Assembly (NCBI GenBank): GCA_002841545.1
Contig: PGZZ01000009.1
Coordinates: 62,001-126,000, forward strand
Direction: 5' to 3'
Source of the DNA: Firmicutes bacterium HGW-Firmicutes-16
Lineage (GTDB): Bacteria > Bacillota > Clostridia > Oscillospirales > Oscillospiraceae
DNA length: 64,000 nucleotides
The notes below the pieces were generated by a model. It was given only the letters and a program-made list of their open reading frames with translations, did no database searches and was not told the origin of the DNA. Numbering within the stretch: the stretch's first letter is position 1; each line of letters opens with the position of its first letter. The position numbers were made by a program, and so were the translations under genes. Below, piece after piece: positions 1 through 7,714 of the stretch.

Positions 1-986
1 CGCATATTCCAGATGGATTTCTCGCGTTCCTCCGTGTCGGAAACCAGCGCGTCTATCGCGCCATTATCAATGCAAAGCTCGGCAACGCTTTCATAGGCTT
101 TTTCAACCTCTTCGGATGTATTCCCGTCAAACTTAAGAAGCAGATAAGCGTCCGACTGATTATCCGGAAACTTTTTGCCTAAAAATGCTTCCGCGTCTAT
201 AATGACTTCTCGTTCCATAAATTCGATTGCGGTCGGAACGGTTTTTGATTTTAAGATAAGCGGCACAGTTCTAATTGCCGTTTCAAGTGTTGGAAAGGAA
301 ATTAAAAGGCTGACGGTTTTGCTCGGCAGTGGAAGCAACTTGAGCGTCGCCCTAGTTACGATTCCGAGCGTACCTTCCGAACCGATTATCAAATCCTTCA
401 AATCGTAGCCAGAGCTGTTTTTAACTATTTTACCGCCCAGCTCCACAATTTCGCCGCGTGGGAGCACCACCTGCAAGCCGCGCACATAGTCGCGGGTTAC
501 ACCGTATTTTACCGCGCGCATCCCGCCCGCATTTGTTGAAATGTTTCCGCCGATGGTGGCGGATTTCTCGCCAGGGTCGGGGGGGTAGAACAGATTCTTT
601 TCCTCAACATAGGCGGCAAGATCCATTAGCAGCACACCGGGCTCAACAGTTAGAGTTAGGTTTTCCTCGTCAAGCTCAATGAATCGGTTCATGAGGCTCA
701 AATCTATCATTATGCCATGCTCCATGGCAACGGAGGCGCCCACAAGCCCTGTTCCCGCGCCGCGTGGCGTTACTGGTAGGTTTTGCTCGTTTGCATATTT
801 CATAATTTCGGAGACTTCCTCCGCGGAAAGAACCTTTACAACGACGTCTGGGAAGCTCGTAGTTCCGCTCAGCTCATCGTGGCTGTAATCCTCATTCATA
901 ATGTCTCGGGTCAATATTCGTCTGTCATCGGAAATCAAATTCCGCAGAAAAGAAAGATCATTTTGATCCAAGGTTTTATAGATCAT
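1..986 (-). CDS. FAD-binding (glycolate/D-lactate oxidase GlcD-like) oxidoreductase, 5' part
   Basis: This is the N-terminal ~330 residues of a FAD-linked 2-hydroxyacid oxidase of the GlcD/VAO family; the C-terminus lies beyond position 1. The reverse-strand translation shows the PCMH-type FAD-binding fold: a [10 protein letters not shown] pyrophosphate-binding stretch, then [21 protein letters not shown], then the YGVTRDYV and [10 protein letters not shown] motifs typical of GlcD. Such enzymes oxidise glycolate or D-lactate, often with an electron-transfer flavoprotein or an Fe-S subunit. The open frame continues upstream to an ATG at 1037. I prefer the ATG at 986 because AGGAAGGGG lies 12 bases before it, whereas the 1037 start has only a weak GTGAG. 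No partner gene is visible inside the window. The substrate cannot be settled from sequence. Confidence 0.88.
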   Translation of the reverse strand, partial: MIYKTLDQNDLSFLRNLISDDRRILTRDIMNEDYSHDELSGTTSFPDVVVKVLSAEEVSEIMKYANEQNLPVTPRGAGTGLVGASVAMEHGIMIDLSLMNRFIELDEENLTLTVEPGVLLMDLAAYVEEKNLFYPPDPGEKSATIGGNISTNAGGMRAVKYGVTRDYVRGLQVVLPRGEIVELGGKIVKNSSGYDLKDLIIGSEGTLGIVTRATLKLLPLPSKTVSLLISFPTLETAIRTVPLILKSKTVPTAIEFMEREVIIDAEAFLGKKFPDNQSDAYLLLKFDGNTSEEVEKAYESVAELCIDNGAIDALVSDTEEREKSIWNM

Positions 987-1253
987 TTGAAAAATTCGCC
1001 CCTTCCTGTATTCGGATTGGCTTTGTGATTGATTCATGTAACTCACTGATTAAATATCTATTTAGAACGTAGAGGGTACCACACAAAAACACTATATTAC
1101 TATTGTAGCTAACGCGAGATGCATTGTCGAGCCAAATTCTAGGATTGACAAAAATTATTGATTTTACACAAAAAGGCGTACTTTGCCTGTAGGACGTAAG
1201 TCAGAATATAAAAATCGCTTGCAGACTCGAAGTATTAATCTATACGTTAAAAA

Positions 1254-1275
1254 GAGGAGGGATAAATCCCTCCTC
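1254..1275 (-). terminator. rho-independent terminator of the SASP gene
   Basis: A perfect 9-bp stem, GAGGAGGGA with TCCCTCCTC around a TAAA loop, is followed on the minus strand by TTTTT. It lies 20 bases after the SASP stop codon. Confidence 0.85.
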
Positions 1276-1295
1276 AATTCAGTCGATATGCTTAA

Positions 1296-1487
1296 TTACT
1301 TGCCGTTCTCGTAAGCCTGAACCATCTTTTTGACCATCTGGCCGCCGATGCTGCCGGCCTGACGGGAGGTGAGGTCACCATTGTAGCCCTGCTTTAGGTT
1401 TACGCCTACTTCGCTGGCAGTCTCCATCTTGAAACGATCCATTGCTTCACGAGCATTCGGATTTACGAGCTTGTTGCTACTTGCCAT
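1296..1487 (-). CDS. alpha/beta-type small acid-soluble spore protein (SASP)
   Basis: This 63-residue protein belongs to the alpha/beta SASP family, which coats and protects DNA inside the dormant spore and is degraded by the GPR protease at germination. The first family motif appears around residues 20-31 (KMETASEVGV), including the E-(I/V/S)-A/G region where GPR cleaves. The second conserved block, around residues 40-55, reads LTSRQAGSIGGQMVKKM. Length and composition match the family exactly. GGAG precedes the ATG by 10 bases. The gene is monocistronic with its own terminator, as is usual for ssp genes, which are transcribed by sigma-G in the forespore. Upstream there are TGAATA-like hexamers, but I could not pair one convincingly with a sigma-G -10 box. 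Confidence 0.96.
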   Translation of the reverse strand: MASSNKLVNPNAREAMDRFKMETASEVGVNLKQGYNGDLTSRQAGSIGGQMVKKMVQAYENGK

Positions 1488-1740
1488 TTTCTTTGCAACT
1501 CCTTCAATGTTATTTGTCTATCTTCTTCGGCAATCATCTTGCCTGTCAATATCTTTTCCCTGTGGATTTTTGATATTCAGACATTAACGATGTAATTTTT
1601 GTAACTTAAAAGGCATATTATTCATAATATCTCAGAATTTTCAATAGCTTAAGTTTTATGCGATTATGTGATTCGTAGTTTCAATACATCTATTATGTGT
1701 AAACTGATTGAGATAAATTAGCTTAAATTTTGCATAGAAA
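1488..1740. other. AT-rich intergenic region upstream of the SASP gene
   Basis: No open frame with a ribosome-binding site was seen on either strand. The region should hold the forespore promoter of the minus-strand SASP gene. Candidate -35-like TGAATA hexamers exist on the minus strand, but a clear partner -10 is not evident. Confidence 0.4.
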
Positions 1741-1776
1741 AATGGGGAGACTATCCGAAAGGGAAGCCTTCCCATT
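1741..1776. terminator. terminator hairpin after the M24 peptidase gene
   Basis: AATGGGGAG (1741-1749) pairs with CTTCCCATT (1768-1776) with one G-T pair. A-rich sequence upstream gives a T-rich tail on the minus strand, and TTTTT follows on the plus strand. It lies about 50 bases after the stop of the minus-strand M24 gene. Confidence 0.6.
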
Positions 1777-1824
1777 TTTAAATATGACAGGTGCTAAGCT
1801 ATGAAGTTCCCGTTTTTTTGAGAA

Positions 1825-3042
1825 TCAGTCGATTACTTCAACGGCAAGCGGGAACTTTGACATATACTCACAGCAGTCCTTTTTGATAAGTATCGGGTTC
1901 TCGTAGCGGAAACCGATGTCCTCTTCGGGGCAGGCGTACTGCATTGCGCAAATGAGGACTTCGTTCTCCTGATAGCAGTGATCCGGGTCCGTCCAGTAGG
2001 GGAAGGGCCCGTCGTGCCGTCCGATGCGCCATTCGTCACCGAGCATGCCGATGCCGTGTTCAAAGCCAGGCACCATAAAGTCCGCAAAGCCACGTTCTTC
2101 GGCAAAAGCCATCATTTCCTCGGCAAGGGAGGACGGAGATATTCCTGCGCGATAAGTTTTTAGCGTCAGATCAACGATATCAACAAAGTTTTTCGCGTGC
2201 CAGAGCTGACGCTCAGTTGCAGGTCCTATAAGGTAGTTGTGGGTGTGATCGCCGCAGGCAAGACCGTACAAGGCGTGAATATCGACCATGAGCGGCTCTC
2301 CTGCCACGATTTCTTTTCCTGTCGGTGGCGTGCATGCGCCTCCTGCAAGACCTGTGCGATAACCGCATGCAATCTCGTTTCCGCCGGTGAAGCTCCATTC
2401 CCAAACGCTTCCGGCCTTTCTCATAGCTAGCGCGGCAATACCGGCGACAACGGTCTCCGTCATGCCCTTCCATCCGCCGTTTTTGATAGCTGCCAAAACT
2501 GCCTCATGCCCGACATCCACGATGCGGGATGCCTCGCGAAAACGGTTTATGGTGCCAATGTCCTTTATCATTTGCAGCCTGTCGATAATCTCATGCGCAT
2601 TCACAAACTCGCATTCCGGCATGGCTTCCTTGAAAGCGTTGTATTCGAAATAAGTAAGATAGCCTTCTGGCAGGTAGTTGGACATTCCGGCTTCAACGCC
2701 GACGCGTCCGCCGTTCGGCAGGAGCTCATTTATCATGTCGGAAATTTGCGTAATTTGATCCTGCCCGCCCATGGGCGCAAAGCCCATGACGTGGTCCTCG
2801 TCGAGCCAGCTGTCATCAAGAGCACGCGCCGCGTCGATCACGAAGGTGAAAGCCGTCGGCATGCCCTCGGAGGGAATAACGATGAAGCTACGCCAAGGGA
2901 AAAAAGCGTCGGTGCACCAGGATGTTGTGCGAAGGCGGCTTCCGAGATAAACATCAATGTTCTGCTTTGCCATCTCTGCCTGAACGGCCTTAATGCGTGC
3001 GGGATAGTCTATGTAATAAAGACCAGTATTTTCAAACTTCAT
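1825..3042 (-). CDS. M24 family (creatinase/Xaa-Pro peptidase-like) metallohydrolase
   Basis: The 405-residue protein has the two-domain layout of creatinase/prolidase proteins: an N-terminal creatinase_N domain (about residues 10-165) and a C-terminal pita-bread M24 domain. In M24 enzymes five ligands (D, D, H, E, E) bind two metals. Here the first two Asp are in VDIHALYGLACGDHTHN, spaced 11 apart as expected, and the His is in FEHGIGM. The last Glu is in RYENPILI. The strand that normally carries the first Glu (TIEP type) reads ICAMQYACPEE, so that ligand seems to be Gln. This may mean altered metal binding or non-peptidase chemistry, as in creatinase or DddP. It is the last gene of a TetR-SCP2-M24 operon, 19 bases behind the SCP2 gene. 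The substrate is unknown. Confidence 0.8.
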   Translation of the reverse strand: MKFENTGLYYIDYPARIKAVQAEMAKQNIDVYLGSRLRTTSWCTDAFFPWRSFIVIPSEGMPTAFTFVIDAARALDDSWLDEDHVMGFAPMGGQDQITQISDMINELLPNGGRVGVEAGMSNYLPEGYLTYFEYNAFKEAMPECEFVNAHEIIDRLQMIKDIGTINRFREASRIVDVGHEAVLAAIKNGGWKGMTETVVAGIAALAMRKAGSVWEWSFTGGNEIACGYRTGLAGGACTPPTGKEIVAGEPLMVDIHALYGLACGDHTHNYLIGPATERQLWHAKNFVDIVDLTLKTYRAGISPSSLAEEMMAFAEERGFADFMVPGFEHGIGMLGDEWRIGRHDGPFPYWTDPDHCYQENEVLICAMQYACPEEDIGFRYENPILIKKDCCEYMSKFPLAVEVID

Positions 3043-3061
3043 ATTTTCAGACCGTCCTTTC

Positions 3062-3454
3062 TCAGAATTCAGTTTCGATGGTTGCGATTATCTTATTAAT
3101 CCTGTCGCTCAGGGAAGCCAGCTTAAGAGCCTTTACCATGTTGCCCTTGAGCTTTAGCATGCCGCCCATGAGAGCCTTCTGCGATCCGAGCTCCGCGCGC
3201 GAAATCTTAGCGAAGGTTTCATAATCGCCGGAGATGCAGAATTCCGCAGTAGGACCGTCACCGTCTCCTGCGAGAACCTTGTCGACATTGCCGTTTGAGA
3301 AACCTACGAAAAAGTGCTTTTTTCCTCCGTCGGGGCAGTTGAGATAGCGGCTGTTCATGGAGGAGGTAATTTTGTTCATCTTCTCCGGATCAAGCTGCTC
3401 ACGCAGGCGTTTTTCAACCTCCGCCCGCCATTCTTCAGACAGATACTTTACCAT
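3062..3454 (-). CDS. SCP2 sterol-binding-domain protein
   Basis: A 130-residue single-domain protein that reads as an SCP2-like lipid-binding domain. It has an N-terminal amphipathic helix, a central beta-sheet segment (FFVGFSNGNVDKVLAG) and the family's C-terminal signature in which a helix presents GGMLKLKGNMVKALKL. SCP2 domains bind fatty acids, acyl-CoA or similar hydrophobic ligands in a tunnel. AAGGAG sits 7 bases before the ATG. It lies between a TetR regulator and an M24 hydrolase in the same direction, so all three are probably co-transcribed. The ligand is unknown; a small hydrophobic effector handled by the neighbouring hydrolase is an inference. Confidence 0.82.
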   Translation of the reverse strand: MVKYLSEEWRAEVEKRLREQLDPEKMNKITSSMNSRYLNCPDGGKKHFFVGFSNGNVDKVLAGDGDGPTAEFCISGDYETFAKISRAELGSQKALMGGMLKLKGNMVKALKLASLSDRINKIIATIETEF

Positions 3455-3512
3455 TGCTGTGCTCCTTTCGAATTTTCAATTATAAATTTCGGCATGGATA
3501 CACCCGCTGCCG

Positions 3513-4094
3513 TTACTTCTTTTCGATACCGCGCAGTATAAGATCAAGTGTCTGGGGCAGATTCTTCTCAATAAATTCCGATTCGCCCTGTACATAGGCG
3601 TGGATGATGAAGCCCTTGTACATTGAGAATAAGACTTCGGAAACCGTTTTTGCGTCCAGCTCTCGGAACTCTCCGGTTTTCATACCGAGTGAGAGAATCT
3701 CTTCTATAATGCCGACAGAAGCGGCGTTTATATCTTCGTATGGGTCAACCGTTGGGAACATCGGAAAAATGGAGGGGTCGCGCTCGAGAAGGGCACTGAA
3801 GTCCTTGTCCTCGGCGAGATAGAGGAGCGCACTGCTGCAAAGAACAGTGAATTTAGAGCTCGCAGCTTGTTCCTGCGAAACCGCATTTTTGACCCTATCC
3901 TGCCAGCGCAGCATGGCAAAGCTCACGGTCTGTTCATAAAGCTCGCGTTTGCTCTCCGCATACGCATAGATGCCCGCGGCGGTCATATTGAGCTCACTCG
4001 TAATGTCCTCAAGTGTGGCTTTCCTGTAACCATAGCGTGCGAATACTCGCAGAGCCGCACCTAATATAACGTCATTTTCAATCTTTTTACGCAT
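3513..4094 (-). CDS. TetR/AcrR family transcriptional regulator
   Basis: A 193-residue TetR-type repressor. The N-terminal helix-turn-helix is clear at residues 10-55 (ALRVFARYGYRKATLEDITS, then an AGIYAYAESKRELYE recognition segment). The C-terminal ligand-binding half is not assignable to a known subfamily. AGAGGT precedes the ATG. It is the first gene of a three-gene minus-strand operon with the SCP2 and M24 genes, and probably controls that operon. An AT-rich imperfect inverted repeat around 4115-4139 could be its operator. Confidence 0.9.
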   Translation of the reverse strand: MRKKIENDVILGAALRVFARYGYRKATLEDITSELNMTAAGIYAYAESKRELYEQTVSFAMLRWQDRVKNAVSQEQAASSKFTVLCSSALLYLAEDKDFSALLERDPSIFPMFPTVDPYEDINAASVGIIEEILSLGMKTGEFRELDAKTVSEVLFSMYKGFIIHAYVQGESEFIEKNLPQTLDLILRGIEKK

Positions 4095-4395
4095 AATGAC
4101 CTCTTATAACTAAATAATTAATAGAATGATTAAATTATATACTTACTAAAGGCGTGTTTGCAAGCCGCAATACTTACCATAAAAGAAGTCGCGCAATTAT
4201 TCATTACGACGGTCGAACCCTAAGCATTATTGCTATCAGTTAACGATATATATCTTGCGAGCACAGTATATAAAAACGTTACTCATACAAAACAATATTT
4301 TTTCGCGCCAAATGCGACTTTGAGCTGCAAAGCCAGAATAAAATGGAGCTTATCCCCATACACATTACTAATCATCATTCTTAGGGGGAATAGGC
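4095..4395. other. divergent intergenic region between tetR and spoIVA
   Basis: No gene was seen. On the minus side it should hold the tetR-operon promoter, and around 4115-4139 it has an imperfect AT-rich inverted repeat. On the plus side it leads into spoIVA. CATACAAA at 4284-4291 resembles the -10 box of sigma-E (mother-cell) promoters, with a poorer GTATAT -35 candidate upstream. Confidence 0.45.
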
Positions 4396-5874
4396 ATGAC
4401 TGACAGCAGACTTTATGAGGACATCGCGCTGCGTACCGGCGGAGACATATATGTTGGCGTGGTCGGTCCCGTCAGAACGGGCAAATCGACATTTATTAAA
4501 CGGTTTATGGAAACGGTTGTTATACCCAACATAGACAACATCTATTTAAAAGAACGGGCAAGAGATGAATTGCCCCAGTCCGGCTCGGGGAAGACTGTGA
4601 TGACTGCGGAGCCGAAGTTCGTGCCGGAGGATGCGATTCAGATTAGCATCGGAGAAGATACCATGCTTTCAGTGCGCCTTATAGATTGCGTCGGTTATAT
4701 GGTGCCCGGAGCGGCAGGACTGACGGAGGACGGCGAGGAACGCATGGTCACAACTCCGTGGTTTGACCATGAAATCAGCATGACCGAAGCCGCCGAGGAG
4801 GGTACTCGCAGAGTTATCCGGGATCATTCGACAATCGGACTTGTAATCACGACCGACGGCACAATCTGCGGAATACCTCGCGAAAACTATGTAGCCGCAG
4901 AGGAGCAGGTGATAAGGGAGCTTAAGGAGATAGGGAAGCCGTTTCTGCTTCTGCTCAACTCCGCAGAGCCAAATTCCGAAAGAGCGCAGAGCATTAGGGC
5001 GGAGCTAGCCGAAAAACACAATGTTGCCTGCATTTGTGTCAACTGCCTGACCCTGCGTGAGGAAGACGTTGAAAAAATACTACAAAAACTCCTCAGCGAA
5101 TTCGGGACTGAGGAATTCTATGTGTATCTTCCGGAATGGGTTGAAGCGCTACCGAACGGTCACGCCATTAAGACAGAGCTTTATGGAGAGATTTTAAACG
5201 CATCAGGCGAGGTCAAAAAGCTGAGAGATTCTCAGCTTCTCACGCAAAGACTCAAGACGATCGAAAATGTATCGGACGCGCGAGTCGGAGATATGATGAT
5301 GGGCAAGGGCTGCTTTACCCTGCGTATTGAGCTGCCGAGAGAGCTTTATTATCGTACGCTCAGCGAGGAGAGCGGACTTGTGATAACCAATGACGGCGAC
5401 CTTATCTCGCTGCTGTGCGATCTTTCAAAGACGAAGACCGAATATGATAAGGTGTCGGCAGCACTCAGGGACGTACGTGAAAAGGGCTACGGAGTTGTCA
5501 TGCCGTCCGCAGACGAGATGGTGCTTCAAGAACCGGAAATCGTCAGACAGGGCGGCAGATACAAAGTCGTTCTGCGCGCGGGTGCCCCGGCGATACATAT
5601 GCTGATGACAAAAGTCGAAACCGAAGTTTCTCCCGCCGTGGGAGGAGAGCACGCGTCGGAGGAAATTCTGGGCTTCCTGCTTCAGAATTTTGAGGGTGAC
5701 GCAACGAAGATATGGGAATCCAACATCTTCGGAAAATCGATGTACGACATCGCGGGCGAAGGGCTTATGGCGAAGCTCAAGCGTATGCCCGAAGAAACAG
5801 GTCTTAAGTTACGCAACGCGCTCCAGAGAATTGTAAATGAGGGCAGGGGCGGGCTTATTTGTATAATTCTATAG
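4396..5874 (+). CDS. spoIVA: stage IV sporulation protein A (spore coat ATPase)
   Basis: SpoIVA is the mother-cell ATPase that polymerises on the outer forespore membrane to form the basal layer of the spore coat. The 492-residue length equals that of the Bacillus subtilis protein. Residues 24-31 give the Walker A motif GPVRTGKS, followed by the conserved FIKRFMETVVIPNI. Next come the family-specific DELPQSGSGKTVMTAEPKFVP segment and DCVGYMVPGA as the Walker B/switch region. The C-terminus ends in the conserved GRGGLICIIL, which is needed for localisation in Bacillus. AGGGGGAA precedes the ATG. The gene stands alone, bounded downstream by a strong terminator, and is expected to be transcribed by sigma-E. 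Confidence 0.98.
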   Translation: MTDSRLYEDIALRTGGDIYVGVVGPVRTGKSTFIKRFMETVVIPNIDNIYLKERARDELPQSGSGKTVMTAEPKFVPEDAIQISIGEDTMLSVRLIDCVGYMVPGAAGLTEDGEERMVTTPWFDHEISMTEAAEEGTRRVIRDHSTIGLVITTDGTICGIPRENYVAAEEQVIRELKEIGKPFLLLLNSAEPNSERAQSIRAELAEKHNVACICVNCLTLREEDVEKILQKLLSEFGTEEFYVYLPEWVEALPNGHAIKTELYGEILNASGEVKKLRDSQLLTQRLKTIENVSDARVGDMMMGKGCFTLRIELPRELYYRTLSEESGLVITNDGDLISLLCDLSKTKTEYDKVSAALRDVREKGYGVVMPSADEMVLQEPEIVRQGGRYKVVLRAGAPAIHMLMTKVETEVSPAVGGEHASEEILGFLLQNFEGDATKIWESNIFGKSMYDIAGEGLMAKLKRMPEETGLKLRNALQRIVNEGRGGLICIIL

Positions 5875-5910
5875 GAAAAAGTGCGACCTAAAATAAGCCG
5901 CGCAAAAAGA

Positions 5911-5945
5911 AAAATCGGGTATCTGACTTGCAGATACCCGATTTT
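5911..5945. terminator. bidirectional terminator between spoIVA and the methionine operon
   Basis: A 15-bp stem (5911-5925 with 5931-5945, loop ACTTG) is flanked by A-rich sequence on the left and TTTTTT on the right, so it can stop convergent transcription from both sides. Confidence 0.92.
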
Positions 5946-7703
5946 TTATTTCAAATTTCGCATTATCTCGCAGATGAGGTCTGTTCGCATAAAGGGGGTT
6001 ATCATGTAGTACCCGTCCACATAGGGCGCCATATTCTGCGCAATTTCTGTTGTGAGCGATACTGCGAGCCGCGACGCCTGCTCTTTATCAAGTCCCTCGT
6101 AACGCTTAACGATTTCATCGCTGACGCTGATTCCGGCAATTTCACTGTTCATGTAACAGGCGTTGCGGTGCGACACAATGGGCATAACTCCGCCAAGAAT
6201 TTTTCCCGATAGCTCTTGCCTTGCAAGCTTCAGATTCTCCAGCGCTCGGGGCGAGTGAACGGGCTGTGTCAGAAATGCGTCGACCCCGTGTTCGAGCTTC
6301 TCCTTTGCGTGGCGTAGTTGACTTTCAAAGTTGAGTGCGTTGAGATTCAGCGCACCGAAAACGCGGAAGGGTCCTCTGATAAATTCCTCGCCCAAATCAT
6401 GTATGTAATTCGCGAGAACGACTGAATTGAAGTTGAAAACGCTTTTTATCGTACCACGCTCGGCTGTCGGCACGGGATCGCCCGTGACGACGAGAACATT
6501 ATTTATGCCCTCGATGTTGAGCCCAAGAAGGAGGGCTTTTGTGGCGATTATATTGCGGTCACGGCAGGTCATGTGAGGAATAGTGTCCATATCGAGCTCG
6601 CGCTTGAGTTTACAGGCGAGCATGCTGCTGTCTGCTCGCGCCCGAGAAATTGGACAGTCGGCAATCGTTAAAGCATCTGCCCCGGCGTCGCGGAGAGCCC
6701 TCGCTCCGTCCATGAAAGCACGAATATCAGAATTTGCGGGAGGGTCAAGCTCGACGGCAATGATCTTTTTTCCGCTTTCGAGCTTTGCCCAGAGCCTGTT
6801 CTCGGCTTTTTCAACCTCCACAGTCTGTTTCGGTGCCGCTATATGACGGACAGTTCCGTCCTTTTTATCGAGTAGCCTGCGCGTTTTCGAGATATGTTCA
6901 GGCGTTGTTCCGCAGCAGCCTCCGATAATTCTAGCGCCAGCGTCCGTAATGTCGACAAGCCCCTGTGCGAAATAATCGGAGTTATTTTCAAAATAGACTC
7001 GAGAGCCGACAAGGGTTGGATAGCCGGCGTTTGGCATTGCGATTATCGACTTTTTAGGTGCGTTTATCTCCCTAAGCAGCTTAATCATGTGGTTCGGACC
7101 GGAGCTGCAATTGAGGCCGAAAACATCGACTTTTTCGTCTGTGTTCATTGCCTGACATATCCGTGCAAGGGAAACACCCTCGCGCGTGAATCCGTCAGGT
7201 GATACAGCGAACGAACAGATGACAACAGCATTCGGATTTTTGGTTTTGATATGTTCAGTAACAGAACTCAAACCTTCAAGCGATGAAAATGTCTCAAAAA
7301 TAAAGTTCTGAGCGCCAATTTCAAGAAAACAATCTGCAATTTTCAGATATTGCGCGGTGTTATCGACATTCTCGATATGAGGTATCGGCCCAATATCTGC
7401 AAAAACTGTGACATCCGTTCCGGTTACAGCCTTATTTGCAACGTTCCAGCCGCTTTCAATAATTTTCGCAACCGTATCCCAATCACAGTCCAGCCCTTCC
7501 ATGTTAGCTCCGAAGGTGTTGGTCGTAATCGCGTCTGCGCCGGCTTTAATATACTCACGGTGGATATTTTCAATTCTCTCGGGCTTACTTAAATTTGCAA
7601 ATTCGCAGAATTCGGGGTCTCGTCCGTACTTCTCGGAGTAATAAGTCCCCATGCCGCCGTCAAATAGTACGGTCCCGCGCTTCAGTTTTTCTAAAAATAC
7701 CAC
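5946..7703 (-). CDS. bifunctional homocysteine S-methyltransferase / 5,10-methylenetetrahydrofolate reductase
   Basis: A 585-residue fusion like Bacillus YitJ. The N-terminal half (about 1-290) is a zinc-dependent homocysteine methyltransferase domain: FDGGMGT at the start, GLNCSSGP for the first zinc Cys and IIGGCCGT for the Cys pair. The C-terminal half (about 310-585) is a MetF-type FAD TIM barrel (VELDPP, MTCRDRN, NNVLVVTGDPV, FLTQPVHS). It makes 5-methyl-THF and can transfer methyl groups to homocysteine. The start is a GTG behind AGAGGT. It is the last gene of a minus-strand operon, 11 bases behind metH, so it supplies the methyl donor for that enzyme. Confidence 0.94.
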   Translation of the reverse strand: MVFLEKLKRGTVLFDGGMGTYYSEKYGRDPEFCEFANLSKPERIENIHREYIKAGADAITTNTFGANMEGLDCDWDTVAKIIESGWNVANKAVTGTDVTVFADIGPIPHIENVDNTAQYLKIADCFLEIGAQNFIFETFSSLEGLSSVTEHIKTKNPNAVVICSFAVSPDGFTREGVSLARICQAMNTDEKVDVFGLNCSSGPNHMIKLLREINAPKKSIIAMPNAGYPTLVGSRVYFENNSDYFAQGLVDITDAGARIIGGCCGTTPEHISKTRRLLDKKDGTVRHIAAPKQTVEVEKAENRLWAKLESGKKIIAVELDPPANSDIRAFMDGARALRDAGADALTIADCPISRARADSSMLACKLKRELDMDTIPHMTCRDRNIIATKALLLGLNIEGINNVLVVTGDPVPTAERGTIKSVFNFNSVVLANYIHDLGEEFIRGPFRVFGALNLNALNFESQLRHAKEKLEHGVDAFLTQPVHSPRALENLKLARQELSGKILGGVMPIVSHRNACYMNSEIAGISVSDEIVKRYEGLDKEQASRLAVSLTTEIAQNMAPYVDGYYMITPFMRTDLICEIMRNLK

Positions 7704-7714
7704 GTCTTTACCTC

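Noticed and set aside
458-682. Plus-strand frames in the first kilobase
   Set aside because: They are antisense to a coherent GlcD-like reading frame on the minus strand that runs off the edge.
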